Counted from the first letter of the stretch, positions 37,734 through 48,699 are shown. The stretch is DNA of 64,000 bases from Proteus cibi (GCF_003144405.1 NZ_PENW01000009.1:62001-126000); one strand, 5' to 3'. Numbers and translations are program-made. Notes: a model not told the origin generated them from the letters alone.

Positions 37734-37949
37734 TTAAAACCCGATAACATCAGCGGCTTCTAAACCTGCTGCTGTTCTGATAACAGAAAACTCAACGTCT
37801 TGACCTTCTGTTAATGCTTTATTTTTTGTATTGGCAATCGCTTTTTTATTGACATAAACTTCTTGTTCAATATCTCTTGCAACAATAAGACCATAACCTT
37901 TGTTATTGTCAAACCATTTTACGCGACCCATTCTTAATTGTAATGTCAT
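37734..37949 (-). CDS. Divergent cold-shock-domain protein (71 aa)
   Basis: The N-terminal MGRVKWFDNNKGYGLIV shows the cold-shock-domain pattern GxVKWFxxxKGFGFI, with RNP1 as KGYGLI. RNP2 is VYVN instead of the usual VFVH. The length matches CspA-family proteins (about 70 residues). The middle is less like CspA, so RNA-chaperone activity is likely but altered specificity is possible. AAGGAG lies 10 bases before the ATG at 37949; an internal ATG at residue 7 is the alternative. It lies alone between lpxK and ycaR, where E. coli has ycaQ. Confidence 0.85.
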   Translation of the reverse strand: MTLQLRMGRVKWFDNNKGYGLIVARDIEQEVYVNKKAIANTKNKALTEGQDVEFSVIRTAAGLEAADVIGF

Positions 37950-38463
37950 GATAGATAAACTCCTTTTGTTCTTTGTATAGTTTTACTTTCCTATACAAAT
38001 GCATCCTACTTTTTATTAAGTCTTCTTATATAAAACCCCAATTAAATTCTGAACACATTAATTTAAGTAGTGCATTTTATTATTCAATATAAATGTTCAA
38101 AATCGTGATAGCTAAGCTTAATAAATATCATAAAGCTCAATAGATATTTACAGTATCAATATGACAAAAAAATGACATATTGATATTTATTGCGCACTAA
38201 TAAAAAAGATAACCGAATATAGAGATCATTACTCACCATCAAAAATGGTTTTTATCATTCTCTGTGCACAAAACTCGACGCTCTTCACAACAAAAAATAT
38301 TAACCCTACATTCAAGATCCACAAACTCTCCACACAAGGCTTTTGAGTAGATAGGGAAATGGCGAGTTAAATTGAACTACGACAAAAGCGATATGCAACT
38401 GTAGGTAGGTAATCTTTTATGTAACGCTATCCTGATTTCCACTATAAATATCATTGTTTCAGA
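37950..38463. other. Upstream region of the csp-like gene
   Basis: 514 bases with no ORF. It contains a perfect 10-base inverted repeat, TATCAATATG/CATATTGATA (38154-38163 and 38176-38185), separated by 12 bases. A long transcribed leader is typical of csp genes and may be present. The 3' part adjoins the end of lpxK, and I see no strong terminator for lpxK. Confidence 0.5.
38154..38185. repeat. Inverted repeat between csp-like gene and lpxK
   Basis: Perfect 10-base arms TATCAATATG and CATATTGATA around an A-rich 12-base spacer. It could be a repressor site or an mRNA hairpin. There is no T run, so termination is unlikely. Confidence 0.5.
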
Positions 38464-39453
38464 TCAGATACAAGTTTTTTTCGAGCCGTAAATTAAATTG
38501 CTGACTTGTTTTAGCACAGATTGACTATTTAATTCAGCGCTAACGGGTAAATACCACCAATTATCTTGCGCAAAATGCTGACATTTAACAGCATCCTTTT
38601 CTGTCATAATAAGGGGTTCTAAATTAGGTGTTAAATCCTGTAATTCTTGAGCACTATAATCACTATGATCACTAAATGCTTTTGTTGCGATTAACGTTAT
38701 CCCTTTTTCATGTAAAGAGTTAAAAAATCGGGGTGGATGACCAATTCCAGCAATAGCAACAGCCTTTTTAATTTGCTGAATGGGTTGTTTCTCTCCCGTT
38801 TTAAGATTGACAGCAATATCACCTTCTAACACCATGCCTATCTCGTTACCTTGGTTCACGCCACCATTAACGATAATTGCATCTACTGAATTTAAGCGCT
38901 CTGCACGCTCCCGCATAGGACCTGCGGGTAACCACCAACCATTACCAAACCGACGCTGACCATCAATAACAACAATTTCATAATCACGTTGTAATGCATA
39001 ATGCTGTAAACCATCGTCAGTAATGATCACATCAAGTTCATACTGAGCTAATAACGCTTTTACCGCATCTCGTCGATTAGGTGCAACCGCAACGGGAGCA
39101 CCTGTTCGATGATAAATTAATACAGGTTCATCACCTGCCATGGCAGGTGTCGTATCGGATGACAAAAGTAATGGATAATGGTCTGATTTCCCGCCGTAAC
39201 CACGAGACACAACACCGGGTTTAAATCCCTGCTGTGTTAATTGCTCAACAAGCCAGATAACAATAGGTGTTTTGCCATTCCCACCTGCAGTTAGATTGCC
39301 AACAATCACAACAGGTACAGGCGCTTTCCATGATGTTAACCATCCTTTCTGGTATGCAAAACGTCTTAATAATGTGATCGCGCCATACAACCATGAGAAG
39401 GGAAGCAGTAGGATATAAAACCAAGATTTACCAGACCAAATCCGTTCAATCAT
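38464..39453 (-). CDS. lpxK: Tetraacyldisaccharide 4'-kinase (lipid A pathway)
   Basis: 329 residues (E. coli 328). It has an N-terminal membrane-associated helix ([16 protein letters not shown]), Walker A '[11 protein letters not shown]' (52-62), 'SRGYGGKS', and '[15 protein letters not shown]' with the catalytic Asp and substrate motif. It phosphorylates the 4' position of the lipid A disaccharide at the inner membrane. It overlaps msbA by 4 bases (ATGA), the classic msbA-lpxK arrangement. Confidence 0.98.
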   Translation of the reverse strand: MIERIWSGKSWFYILLLPFSWLYGAITLLRRFAYQKGWLTSWKAPVPVVIVGNLTAGGNGKTPIVIWLVEQLTQQGFKPGVVSRGYGGKSDHYPLLLSSDTTPAMAGDEPVLIYHRTGAPVAVAPNRRDAVKALLAQYELDVIITDDGLQHYALQRDYEIVVIDGQRRFGNGWWLPAGPMRERAERLNSVDAIIVNGGVNQGNEIGMVLEGDIAVNLKTGEKQPIQQIKKAVAIAGIGHPPRFFNSLHEKGITLIATKAFSDHSDYSAQELQDLTPNLEPLIMTEKDAVKCQHFAQDNWWYLPVSAELNSQSVLKQVSNLIYGSKKTCI

Positions 39454-41195
39454 TTGCCAAATTGCATCCTGTGAAGTTGGGCATAAATACCTTGTTTCTC
39501 AATCAAATCAAGGTGTGCGCCACGTTCAACAATTTCACCGTCTTCAATAACTAATATTTCATCCGCTTTTTCAATAGTTGATAAACGGTGAGCAATGACT
39601 AAAGAGGTTCTGTTTCTCTGTAGTTCATCAAGAGCTGACTGGATCGCTCGTTCTGATTCTGTATCTAGTGCTGATGTTGCTTCATCAAGAATAAGAATTG
39701 GTGAATCTCGTAATAACGCTCTTGCAATTGCAATACGCTGACGCTGTCCACCTGAAAGTAGCACACCATTTTCACCAATTTCAGTATCTAAGCCTTTATC
39801 CATTTTTTGGATAAAATCCATCGCATGAGCCATTTTCGCCGCTTTTTCAATATCTTCACGGGTATACTGATCTTCACATGCATAAACGATATTGTTTGCC
39901 ACAGTTTCATTAAAAAGATGCACATTTTGAGAAACCAATGCAACTTGGTTACGCAAAGATTTCAATGTGTATTCCCGAATATCATGACCATTAATCAGTA
40001 TCTCACCTGCATTAATGTCATAAAAACGCGTGATCAGATTGGCAATCGTAGACTTACCTGAACCAGAACGTCCAACTAATGCAATAGTTTTCCCCGCAGG
40101 GATAGTGAATGATATGTTCTTCAGTGCCGGCGTATCTTTCGTGACATATTGGAAAGTCACGTTACGAAACTCAATATCACCGGTTGGTTTTTTCAGTTCA
40201 AGCTTACCCGTGTCTTTTTCTTGCTCCATATCGAGGATAGCAAATAACGTCTGACAAGCAGCCATACCACGCTGAAATTGGGCATTCACATTAGTCAATG
40301 ATTTTAGTGGACGCATTAATGCAACCATTGAGGAGAAAACAACCGTTATTGTACCGGCTGTTAATGTTTCCATAATTTCAGGGAAACTTGCTGCATACAG
40401 GACAAAGGCTAACGCGAAAGAAGCAATCAATTGAATGATAGGATCTGAAATTGACGACGCAACAACCATTCGCATACCTTGACGACGAATATGGTTACTC
40501 ACGTGGTTAAAGCGTTTATTTTCAACTTCTTGACCATTGAAAATCAGAACTTCTTTATGCCCTTTTAGCATTTGTTCTGCGCTAGTTGTCACTTGCCCCA
40601 TGCTATTTTGTATTCGTTTACTGATCTTTCTAAAACGAGTCGATACCAAACGGATAACAAAAGCCACAATCGGTGCGATAACGATAAGGATCAGGGATAA
40701 TTGCCAGCTATAATAAAACATCAAGCCAAATAGCCCAATGATATAAGCCCCTTCACGCACAACTGTTATCAAAGCGCCTGATGAGGAGGAGGCAACTTGT
40801 TCTGAATCATATGTGATACGAGACAGCAAAGTCCCTGTTGATTGCTGATCAAAAAAGCTCACTGGCATTCCCATAATATGGGAAAATAGGCGGCGACGCA
40901 TATTCATTACCACTTTTCCTGATACCCAAGAAAGACAGTAACTTGAAATAAAGTTGGATATACCACGCAGAACTATCAGTCCAATAACAGCAATAGGCAT
41001 CCATTTTAATACGTCATTACTAGCTTTACCAAAACCCTCATCAAGAAGCGGTTTTAATAAAGAAATCATAAATGCATCCACACCCGCATTGATGATTAAT
41101 GCAATTGCTGCAGCGATCAAACCTGCTTTGAAAATCCGAATCATCGGCCATAAGCGTCGGAATGTTTGCCACGTTGATAGATCTATATCATTCAT
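39450..41195 (-). CDS. msbA: MsbA, lipid A flippase (ABC exporter)
   Basis: 581 residues, a half-transporter. Six membrane helices fill the first 320 residues. The ABC domain has Walker A 'GRSGSGKST' (about 376-384), signature 'LSGGQRQR', Walker B '[12 protein letters not shown]' and the switch histidine in 'VIAHRLSTI'. It flips lipid A-core from the inner to the outer leaflet of the cytoplasmic membrane. The frame begins at a TTG (41207); the ATG at 41195 gives [12 protein letters not shown], like E. coli. The ribosome site is weak. comEC starts 36 bases upstream, so comEC-msbA-lpxK probably form one unit. Confidence 0.97.
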   Translation of the reverse strand: MNDIDLSTWQTFRRLWPMIRIFKAGLIAAAIALIINAGVDAFMISLLKPLLDEGFGKASNDVLKWMPIAVIGLIVLRGISNFISSYCLSWVSGKVVMNMRRRLFSHIMGMPVSFFDQQSTGTLLSRITYDSEQVASSSSGALITVVREGAYIIGLFGLMFYYSWQLSLILIVIAPIVAFVIRLVSTRFRKISKRIQNSMGQVTTSAEQMLKGHKEVLIFNGQEVENKRFNHVSNHIRRQGMRMVVASSISDPIIQLIASFALAFVLYAASFPEIMETLTAGTITVVFSSMVALMRPLKSLTNVNAQFQRGMAACQTLFAILDMEQEKDTGKLELKKPTGDIEFRNVTFQYVTKDTPALKNISFTIPAGKTIALVGRSGSGKSTIANLITRFYDINAGEILINGHDIREYTLKSLRNQVALVSQNVHLFNETVANNIVYACEDQYTREDIEKAAKMAHAMDFIQKMDKGLDTEIGENGVLLSGGQRQRIAIARALLRDSPILILDEATSALDTESERAIQSALDELQRNRTSLVIAHRLSTIEKADEILVIEDGEIVERGAHLDLIEKQGIYAQLHRMQFGK

Positions 41196-41231
41196 ATATA
41201 TTACCAAACTTTTAATAATTAGCCGGTCATT

Positions 41232-43601
41232 CTACTCGGGAAACGTCAAAACACCAAACCACTGATGATACCAACGAGGTAAAATATCTCGCCTATAGGT
41301 AAATACATCAATATTATTTTGATTAAACTCGATAGAAACTTGCCCACTAATAGAGGTTGTTAGCCAATTAATAGCTTCTTTTTTATAACGGTGATGTACT
41401 TTATCAGAAGGTAAACGCCAAGGGCTATAACGAGCAGCAGAAACGAGCGCAAATTTAGGTGATACTGCTTGAATAAACATCAATGTGGATGATGTTTGAC
41501 TACCATGATGAGGAACTTGTAAAACATCTGCTTTCAGCTGATCTTTTTTTACTCTTACCAATTGAGTTTCAGCTTCTTTTTCTATATCTCCGGTTAACAG
41601 AATATTGTGTTTTCCATCGCTAACATGAATCACACAGGATTGATTATTCTTCGGAGAGAGTAATTTATTCGGTGGCCATAATGCATCGAATTGAAGCCCT
41701 TTCCACTGCCATGATTTATTGCTTAAGCAAGGTAAATGCGAAGGATCTTCAAAACTACTACGAATGTTTAAATTAGGGTAAGCTTTTATTAAATCCTTAA
41801 TACCACCTGTATGATCAAGATGATCATGACTAATTATCAATGCAACAGGTTTTAGTCGATGACTTTTTAAATAAGGAATAATGACACTCTTTGCAATTGA
41901 ACCACCACTTTTCCAACGCATTCCGGTATCATAAATAATCGCCTCCCCCTCTTTTTCAAGAATAATAGCTAAACCATGTCCAACATCCAGCATAGACATT
42001 CGCCATTGATAGCGAGAAGAAGCTACCAATTCACAATATAAAATAACGCCAATAACCACAATACAAATAAAATGGTGACGCCACCATGACATTTTGATGA
42101 TTAAAATAAGACTAATTCCCAAAAATCCTAATAATAAAGGAATAGCCCCACTATCTTGCCAAAATGGTAAAAATAATGGAGTACACCAGAAAGCAAGATT
42201 AATAGAAAGATCAACCCAATGCCAAATTATTGGTTGTAAAAATGAGAGAAAAAATGTCAATAATCCAAGCATTATTAACGGTACGGTAATAAAAGAAATA
42301 ATAGGAACCGCCCATAAATTAACGATAAAACTCAAAAAATTAGCACCATTAAATAAATATAATTGAAATGGTAATAAAATAATTAATAAACCAAATTGTA
42401 AATGTACCAATCTTAAAATAAACCACCGTTTTTGATAGTTATATTTAGCTTTTAATGGATACATCCAATACCAAAAAATAATGGCGAATACCGCAGAAAA
42501 TGAAAGCCAGAAACTCGCTGAAAGTATAGAAAGAGGTTCAACAATAAGAATGAATGCAGCACTCCAGAGTGCCCATTGCCAAGGTAAAAATAATCGGCTC
42601 CCCCAATGCAAAATTACCCAAACGCTTAATCCAATAACCGCTCTTGTTGCTGGTATTCCCCAACCTGATAACGCGGCGTAAAAAACACCACATAGCCAAG
42701 CTATGATTAATGGAAACTGTGGATTAATCCATCTGATAGGGAAAAGAAATTGAATACCTCTTGCAATAACCCAACCAGAAAAAGCAGCTAAACCTATATG
42801 TAAACCTGAGATCACAATTAAATGTGCAACGCCTGTTTTCATATAAAGATTTTTTTTCTCAGGTTCTATATATCGCTTATCACCTAAAACTAACGCAATA
42901 ATTTCACCTTTATTTTTTGCTGTTTGCCAATAAGCTGAGATTGTTTGAATGAGTTGAGTGCGCAGTGATAGATCATCTCGGATAAACTTAGCCGTCACCA
43001 CTTTACCCGTTAATGTTTCTTTCATAGCAACAGCATATTTTTGGCTATCAAATCCACCTTCATTTAAATAGCTATGTACCGCTCTGAATTGAATTTTAAA
43101 CTTCCAATGTTGCCCTACTGTGATATTTTTAGGTGGATTTCGCCAATATACGTTAGCATACACAGATGATGAAAAGAGCGTTTTTTTCGTAATAGGTATT
43201 TTGATAATAACATTACCATCTGTTAATTGGCGATACGCCCTAATTTGAGTTTCAAGTATTGCTATATTATCAGCAAGCTGTTCCGTTCTCGTCACTAACG
43301 ATGACGCTGCCATATTTGAATAAACCCAGAAAAACAGAGATATCGCTAAAAATCGGAATGAGCAAAAAGGAACAAATAATAGAAATAGTGCAACAAGAAT
43401 AATAATAGAATAAATAGTTTGGCTAAAAAGTGTATGTTGAATTAATAACGGTAAGCTACCTAATATCATTGCTAAAGCAATATCATCTAAAGTTAATTTT
43501 ATGAAATAGAGTTTTTGAAAATAAGCTGAATAAAAACACTTTCGTTTTATTGATACTATCTCTAACTCAAAAAAATTTATCACCCTTCTCAATAAAATCA
43601 T
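41232..43601 (-). CDS. ycaI: ComEC/Rec2-type DNA uptake channel protein (YcaI)
   Basis: 789 residues. An N-terminal ComEC soluble (OB-like) region includes 'YLNEGGFDSQKYA'. The polytopic competence domain (about 235-480) has the 'GVAHLIVISGLHIGL' signature. A C-terminal metallo-beta-lactamase-like domain shows 'LDVGHGLAIILE', 'ISHDHLDHTGG' and 'VPHHGSQTSS'. The end 'ILPRWYHQWFGV' matches E. coli YcaI. The start ATG at 43601 has AAGGAT 8 bases upstream, but this makes a basic N-terminal extension of about 40 residues relative to E. coli. Most enterobacteria are not known to be naturally competent, so the role is uncertain. It is upstream of msbA, as in E. coli. Confidence 0.94.
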   Translation of the reverse strand: MILLRRVINFFELEIVSIKRKCFYSAYFQKLYFIKLTLDDIALAMILGSLPLLIQHTLFSQTIYSIIILVALFLLFVPFCSFRFLAISLFFWVYSNMAASSLVTRTEQLADNIAILETQIRAYRQLTDGNVIIKIPITKKTLFSSSVYANVYWRNPPKNITVGQHWKFKIQFRAVHSYLNEGGFDSQKYAVAMKETLTGKVVTAKFIRDDLSLRTQLIQTISAYWQTAKNKGEIIALVLGDKRYIEPEKKNLYMKTGVAHLIVISGLHIGLAAFSGWVIARGIQFLFPIRWINPQFPLIIAWLCGVFYAALSGWGIPATRAVIGLSVWVILHWGSRLFLPWQWALWSAAFILIVEPLSILSASFWLSFSAVFAIIFWYWMYPLKAKYNYQKRWFILRLVHLQFGLLIILLPFQLYLFNGANFLSFIVNLWAVPIISFITVPLIMLGLLTFFLSFLQPIIWHWVDLSINLAFWCTPLFLPFWQDSGAIPLLLGFLGISLILIIKMSWWRHHFICIVVIGVILYCELVASSRYQWRMSMLDVGHGLAIILEKEGEAIIYDTGMRWKSGGSIAKSVIIPYLKSHRLKPVALIISHDHLDHTGGIKDLIKAYPNLNIRSSFEDPSHLPCLSNKSWQWKGLQFDALWPPNKLLSPKNNQSCVIHVSDGKHNILLTGDIEKEAETQLVRVKKDQLKADVLQVPHHGSQTSSTLMFIQAVSPKFALVSAARYSPWRLPSDKVHHRYKKEAINWLTTSISGQVSIEFNQNNIDVFTYRRDILPRWYHQWFGVLTFPE

Positions 43602-44014
43602 TTTCAGTATCCTTACCTTCAATCATTCTTTAAATATCATGATGTTATCCTTTAGTTAAAGAAAGGCTTTTAGGTCATTTTTTAGCGATACTTTATAAAA
43701 AGAAAAAGTTCTCTTGCTACATACAATAAACTTTGAGAAGAAACTCGTAAAAAGCAAAACAACTAAGTGATATAGATAATTAAGTAGAGAAATTGCAACT
43801 AAAGTAGAATACAGTAGTAAAGAAGAAGCAAGAAAGGCAGGTACTAGTAGGACAAAATAAATAGAGCCAATCGATCAATTCAAGATGAGAGAGTGAAAAA
43901 AGTTCAGGAGCAGTGAAATACGCTAAAAGTCATAATAAATGATAATAAAAAAACGGCGCCTAAGCACCGTTTTTGAGAAAGTTAACTAACATCGTGCCAT
44001 TTCGACAGGAGTTA
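43602..44014. other. Intergenic region between comEC and ihfB
   Basis: 413 bases, purine-rich on the plus strand, without an ORF. The ihfB terminator is at 43949-43974. The comEC promoter should lie close to 43620-43700. Nothing else recognised. Confidence 0.55.
43949..43974 (-). terminator. Terminator after ihfB
   Basis: AAAAACGGCGC pairs with GCACCGTTTTT (one G-U in RNA) around a 4-base loop. Confidence 0.88.
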
Positions 44015-44302
44015 TTATTCCGTATAAATATTTACACGGTCACGTAACTCTTTACCTGGCTTAAAGTGTGGAACGTATTTACCTTCCAGATCTACTTTAT
44101 CACCAGTCTTCGGGTTACGACCCGTACGCGGCGCACGGTAGTGTAGAGAAAAACTGCCGAATCCGCGGACTTCGATACGCTCACCATCAGCTAAAGTATC
44201 AGCCATATGATCAAGCATTTCTTTTACAGCTTCTTCAACCGTCTTAGCCGAAAGATGAGATTGTAGGCCTGCAAGTCTCTCGATTAACTCAGACTTGGTC
44301 AT
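44015..44302 (-). CDS. ihfB: Integration host factor beta subunit
   Basis: 95 residues (E. coli 94) with the HU/IHF fold. Helical N-half '[29 protein letters not shown]', then '[15 protein letters not shown]', the DNA-intercalating arm '[10 protein letters not shown]', and the C-terminal '[13 protein letters not shown]'. It pairs with IhfA to bend DNA at promoters and origins. The ribosome site AGGGAGGT is strong. It follows rpsA by 64 bases with a hairpin in between, as in the E. coli rpsA-ihfB pair. Confidence 0.98.
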   Translation of the reverse strand: MTKSELIERLAGLQSHLSAKTVEEAVKEMLDHMADTLADGERIEVRGFGSFSLHYRAPRTGRNPKTGDKVDLEGKYVPHFKPGKELRDRVNIYTE

Positions 44303-44329
44303 ATTACCTCCCTAAACTACCGATAAATA

Positions 44330-44348
44330 GGCAACGATTAACGTTGCC
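44330..44348 (-). terminator. Hairpin between rpsA and ihfB
   Basis: GGCAACG pairs with CGTTGCC around a 5-base loop just after the rpsA stop. On the minus strand it is followed by TATTTAT, a weak T tract, so it may attenuate rather than stop read-through into ihfB. Confidence 0.6.
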
Positions 44349-44366
44349 TTCCGTTAATAACTTAAA

Positions 44367-46040
44367 TTATTCGCCTTTAGCTGCTTTGAAAGCTTCAGCC
44401 ATAGCGTTGTTTGAAAAACCAACTTCTTCTTTGTTGTTTACAGAAGCGATAGCGTCTTTCTCGTCTGCTTCGTCTTTAGCACGAACAGATAAGTTGATAA
44501 CGCGGTTTTTACGGTCAACGCCAGTGTATTTAGCTTCTACAGCTTCGCCAACATTCAGAACCAGAGTTGCATCTTCAACGCGGTCACGTGAAGCTTCTGA
44601 AGCACGCAGGTAACCTTCAACACCGTCAGCTAATTCTACAGTTGCGCCTTTAGCGTCAACAGCAGTTACTTTACCAGAAACAATAGCACCTTTTTTGTGA
44701 GCAGACAGGTAATTATTGAATGGATCTTCTGATAATTGTTTAACGCCCAGTGAGATACGTTCACGTTCAGCATCAACTTGCAGAACTACAGCAGCGATTT
44801 CGTCACCTTTTTTGTATTCACGAACGGCTTCTTCACCTGCAACATTCCAAGAAATGTCAGATAAATGAACCAGACCGTCGATACCGCCGTCTAAACCGAT
44901 GAAGATACCGAAGTCAGTGATAGACTTGATTTTACCTTCAACACGGTCATTTTTGTTGTGAGTTTCTGCAAACTGCTGCCATGGGTTAGATTTACACTGT
45001 TTCAGACCCAGTGAAATACGACGACGTTCTTCATCGATGTCAAGAACCATAACTTCAACAACATCACCAACGTTAACAACTTTAGATGGGTGAATGTTTT
45101 TGTTAGTCCAATCCATTTCAGAAACGTGTACCAGACCTTCAACGCCTTCTTCGATTTCTACGAAGCAGCCGTAATCAGTCAGGTTAGTTACACGACCAGT
45201 CAGTTTAGTACCTTCTGGATAACGTTTAGCGATAGCTACCCATGGATCTTCGCCCAGTTGTTTCAGACCTAATGATACGCGAGTACGTTCACGGTCGAAT
45301 TTCAGGACTTTAACAGTGATTTCGTCGCCAACATTGACAATTTCGCTTGGGTGTTTAACACGTTTCCAAGCCATGTCAGTGATGTGCAGTAAGCCGTCAA
45401 CACCGCCCAGATCAACGAATGCACCGTAGTCAGTAAGGTTCTTAACGATACCTTTAACTTCCATGCCTTCTTGCAGATTTTCTAATAACTGATCGCGTTC
45501 TGCGCTGTTTTCAGATTCGATAACCGCACGACGAGACACAACAACGTTGTTACGTTTTTGGTCTAATTTGATGACTTTGAACTCAAGCTCTTTGTTTTCC
45601 AGATGAGTTGTATCGCGAACTGGGCGAACGTCTACCAGTGAACCTGGTAAGAACGCACGAATGCCGTTCAGTTCAACAGTGAAACCACCTTTAACTTTAC
45701 CGTTGATGATACCAACAACAGTTTCGTTTTCTTCGTAAGCTTTTTCCAGCATCAGCCACGCTTCGTGACGTTTAGCTTTCTCACGAGACAGAACGGTTTC
45801 ACCGAAGCCATCTTCAACCGCGTCCAGAGCAACATCAATTTCGTCGCCCACTTGGATTTCTAATTCGCCTTGAGCGTTTTTGAATTGTTCTACAGGAATA
45901 GCAGATTCTGATTTCAGACCTGCATCAACCAGAACAACGTCTTTATCGATAGCAACTACAACGCCGCGAACGATAGCGCCAGGACGAGTTTCGATTGTTT
46001 TTAGGGATTCTTCAAAGAGTTGAGCAAAAGATTCTGTCAT
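44367..46040 (-). CDS. rpsA: 30S ribosomal protein S1
   Basis: 557 residues, the E. coli length, with six S1 (OB-fold) repeats. The first two bind the ribosome; the others bind mRNA ('[20 protein letters not shown]', '[21 protein letters not shown]', '[21 protein letters not shown]'). Its codon use favours highly expressed codons. The frame extends to 46055, but [13 protein letters not shown] at 46040 is the family start. No strong Shine-Dalgarno is visible (TTGAAG only), which fits known rpsA messages that depend on a structured leader and are repressed by S1 itself. Confidence 0.99.
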   Translation of the reverse strand: MTESFAQLFEESLKTIETRPGAIVRGVVVAIDKDVVLVDAGLKSESAIPVEQFKNAQGELEIQVGDEIDVALDAVEDGFGETVLSREKAKRHEAWLMLEKAYEENETVVGIINGKVKGGFTVELNGIRAFLPGSLVDVRPVRDTTHLENKELEFKVIKLDQKRNNVVVSRRAVIESENSAERDQLLENLQEGMEVKGIVKNLTDYGAFVDLGGVDGLLHITDMAWKRVKHPSEIVNVGDEITVKVLKFDRERTRVSLGLKQLGEDPWVAIAKRYPEGTKLTGRVTNLTDYGCFVEIEEGVEGLVHVSEMDWTNKNIHPSKVVNVGDVVEVMVLDIDEERRRISLGLKQCKSNPWQQFAETHNKNDRVEGKIKSITDFGIFIGLDGGIDGLVHLSDISWNVAGEEAVREYKKGDEIAAVVLQVDAERERISLGVKQLSEDPFNNYLSAHKKGAIVSGKVTAVDAKGATVELADGVEGYLRASEASRDRVEDATLVLNVGEAVEAKYTGVDRKNRVINLSVRAKDEADEKDAIASVNNKEEVGFSNNAMAEAFKAAKGE

Positions 46041-46213
46041 GTTAATGATCTTCAAGTAAATTTAATTAACGTCCATTTAGCATCCGGCCGAATGGGGTTG
46101 TTTCACATACCTCGTTACATCCTTTGTGACAAGGTCATCGGGCATTGTTGTGTTTTCATTAACACGTCAACCCGATTTTGATAATTACCTAGTATAAACG
46201 AAATAAAAATTAA

Positions 46214-46900
46214 TTACGCTGATAATTGCAGATTTTTTTTAGCATAAGTCAACGATTTTTCAATGACTTCGTCGATAGACAAGCTTGTAGAATCGAGAAT
46301 TAATGCATCTTTCGCCGCAACCAGTGGCGCAACCGCGCGATTCCGGTCACGGTAATCGCGTTCTTTTATCTCGGATAAAAGGCGCTCAAAGTTAACATTA
46401 AAGCCCTTTTCCTGCAACTGTAACATGCGACGACGTGCGCGCTCTTCTGCGCTCGCCTCTAGAAATATTTTTACTTGGGCATCAGGAAAAACGATTGTGC
46501 CCATATCTCTGCCATCTGCAATTAAGCCAGGCGCTGTACGAAATGCGCGCTGACGACGCAGCAATGCTTCTCTTACACGAGGAAAAGTTGCAGCTTGTGA
46601 TGCCGTGTTCCCAACTGTTTCTGTTCGAATTTCAGTTGAAACATCTTCACCTTCAAGAATGACACTTAAGCCACTCTCATTAGGAATAAAGCGTACATCT
46701 AAATTTGCCGCCAAAGGGACTAAAGCATCTTCTGAGGTGATATCGACATGGTGATGTAAAGCCGCTAATGCCAATACACGATAAATAGCGCCAGAGTCGA
46801 GTAAATGCCAGCCAAATGCTTTCGCTAATGCTTGGCATAATGTTCCTTTACCTGCTCCGCTAGGCCCATCAACAGTTATAACAGGGACGATAACCGCCAT
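46214..46900 (-). CDS. cmk: Cytidylate kinase
   Basis: 228 residues (E. coli 227). The P-loop is '[11 protein letters not shown]' near residues 11-21, followed by the CMP-binding '[13 protein letters not shown]', '[16 protein letters not shown]' and the lid '[14 protein letters not shown]'. It phosphorylates CMP and dCMP to the diphosphates, recycling nucleotides from RNA turnover. It lies immediately upstream of rpsA, the conserved cmk-rpsA pair. The 173-base gap before rpsA has room for rpsA promoters. Confidence 0.98.
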   Translation of the reverse strand: MAVIVPVITVDGPSGAGKGTLCQALAKAFGWHLLDSGAIYRVLALAALHHHVDITSEDALVPLAANLDVRFIPNESGLSVILEGEDVSTEIRTETVGNTASQAATFPRVREALLRRQRAFRTAPGLIADGRDMGTIVFPDAQVKIFLEASAEERARRRMLQLQEKGFNVNFERLLSEIKERDYRDRNRAVAPLVAAKDALILDSTSLSIDEVIEKSLTYAKKNLQLSA

Positions 46901-47071
46901 GAGTTTCTCCTTTTCGTGGGCACTGCATTTCTGTATTTGTTGCCCTTATTACATTGATATAATAGGCATCATGTTCAAACAGAGAAAAACAGTATTAATA
47001 TATGCGCGACATTATACGCATACAATGTATAGGAAGAAACAAGCAGATAAGCACTAAAGCGTCTTATTTAA

Positions 47072-47114
47072 GATTAAATTTTCTAAATAGTGTATTTTTT
47101 AGAAAATTTAATCT
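47072..47114. repeat. Perfect 17-bp inverted repeat
   Basis: AGATTAAATTTTCTAAA (47072-47088) and TTTAGAAAATTTAATCT (47098-47114) are exact reverse complements around a 9-base loop. It is AT-rich and lies after the aroA terminator. It may be a second terminator, a protein site, or a remnant of a small mobile repeat. Confidence 0.75.
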
Positions 47115-47123
47115 GGTGATAAT

Positions 47124-47171
47124 AAAAAATCAGCAGTATTGTTCTTCAAAAAGTCCAATACTACCGATTTA
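47124..47171 (-). terminator. Terminator after aroA
   Basis: On the minus strand, AAATC and AGTATTG pair with CAATACT and GATTT (mismatches between the blocks), and a run of T residues follows. Confidence 0.7.
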
Positions 47172-47212
47172 ACTGATTTAATTTTGACTCATTTTAATTA
47201 ATGATTTTTACA

Positions 47213-48499
47213 TTAATTATTACGTTGAGAAAGTGTTTCTAATTTCTCAAAATAATCGGGGAAGGTTTTCGCAGTACACCCTGGATCAAGGATAGTAATT
47301 GGCGTATCTGAAAGCGCTACCAACGAAAAGCACATTGCAATGCGGTGATCATTGTACGTTTCGATATCCGCAGTGGTTAACTGTTTTGGTGGCGTTACTT
47401 TTAAATAGTCATGTCCTTCTTCAACAATCGCCCCTACTTTTTGTAGCTCTGTAGCCATTGCGGCTAATCGGTCAGTTTCTTTTACGCGCCAGTTATAAAT
47501 ATTGCGGATAACCGTTTCGCCTTCAGCAAAAAGTGCCGTAGTAGCAATGGTCATTGCTGCATCAGGGATAGTATTCATATCCATATCAATGCCTTTTAAC
47601 GTTCCACGTTCACACTCAATATAGTCGTCACCCCATCGTACTTTGGCGCCCATTTTTTCAAGCACAGAAGCAAAATGAATATCCCCTTGTAAGCTATTTT
47701 TACCTATACCTGTAACTCGCACAGTACCGCCTTTAATAGCAGCCGCAGCTAAAAAGTAAGAAGCCGATGAAGCATCACCTTCTACAAGGTACTTTTCTGG
47801 TGATTGATATTGCTGCCCACCTTTTATAACAAAGCGTTGGTAGTCTTGATTTTCAATTTTTCCACCAAAGGTATTAATTAATGCTAAGGTAATATCAATG
47901 TAAGGTTTTGATACTAATTCACCTTTAATGGTAATCATCGTATCTTGCTCAGCTAAAGGCGCCGTCATTAACAATGCTGTCAAAAATTGGCTAGAAACAC
48001 TACCATCAACCTCAACATGACCGCCTAAAAAACCACCACGTAAACGAATTGGTGGATAATCCGTTTGTTCAAGGTAGTCAATTTTTGCGCCCCCCTGACG
48101 TAAAGCATCAACTAAATGCCCAATTGGGCGCTCTTTCATACGAGGTTCACCAGTAAGAATAATATCATGCTGACCGAGGTTTAATGCCGCCGCCAATGGG
48201 CGCATTGCTGTACCTGCATTACCTAAAAAGAGCTCTAATGGTGAATGAGTTTTAAATTCCCCGCCTAGCCCCTCAATATCACATACCGTATTATTATTTG
48301 ATAAGTGATATTTCACACCTAATGCTTTTAATGCATTCAACATATGACGAATATCATCACTATCGAGTAAGTTGGTTAGACGCGTTTTACCTTTAGCTAA
48401 AGCGGCTAATAACAATGCACGGTTAGAGACACTTTTTGATCCTGGTAAATTAATAACACCTTCAATATGAGCAATAGGTTGTAATGTTAACGATTCCAT
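47213..48499 (-). CDS. aroA: EPSP synthase (3-phosphoshikimate 1-carboxyvinyltransferase)
   Basis: 428 residues (E. coli 427). EPSP synthase motifs are '[20 protein letters not shown]' near the N-terminus, '[17 protein letters not shown]' at about 90-106, '[17 protein letters not shown]' and '[15 protein letters not shown]' late. It transfers the enolpyruvyl group of PEP to shikimate-3-phosphate in aromatic amino acid synthesis. It has the residues of a class I, glyphosate-sensitive type enzyme. In E. coli it follows serC in one operon; here the gap is 200 bases and contains a hairpin. Confidence 0.98.
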   Translation of the reverse strand: MESLTLQPIAHIEGVINLPGSKSVSNRALLLAALAKGKTRLTNLLDSDDIRHMLNALKALGVKYHLSNNNTVCDIEGLGGEFKTHSPLELFLGNAGTAMRPLAAALNLGQHDIILTGEPRMKERPIGHLVDALRQGGAKIDYLEQTDYPPIRLRGGFLGGHVEVDGSVSSQFLTALLMTAPLAEQDTMITIKGELVSKPYIDITLALINTFGGKIENQDYQRFVIKGGQQYQSPEKYLVEGDASSASYFLAAAAIKGGTVRVTGIGKNSLQGDIHFASVLEKMGAKVRWGDDYIECERGTLKGIDMDMNTIPDAAMTIATTALFAEGETVIRNIYNWRVKETDRLAAMATELQKVGAIVEEGHDYLKVTPPKQLTTADIETYNDHRIAMCFSLVALSDTPITILDPGCTAKTFPDYFEKLETLSQRNN

Positions 48500-48652
48500 A
48501 AACAGGTAGAAACTCCAATAAACAAGTTATTTAAGCGGGGGGATGCTATTTGATTAAATATCAATTTATTTAAGTACTTATATTTTTATTTATTAATTCT
48601 GTACTCAGTAATTCAATTTTAATTATTAACATCTTAAATATTGAATAAAATA

Positions 48653-48681
48653 AGAAAACCTGTATTTTAAGCAGGCTTTCT
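48653..48681 (-). terminator. Terminator or attenuator between serC and aroA
   Basis: AGAAAACCTG (48653-48662) pairs with CAGGCTTTCT (48672-48681) with one G-U, and T-rich sequence follows on the minus strand. It lies directly after the serC stop. Confidence 0.7.
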
Positions 48682-48699
48682 CATTCTAGATTTTATTTA

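Larger units (their letters stand above)
46901..47212. other. Intergenic region between aroA and cmk, with two hairpins
   Basis: 312 bases with no ORF: the likely aroA terminator (about 47124-47171), a perfect 17-base inverted repeat (47072-47114), and then the cmk promoter region. Confidence 0.6.
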
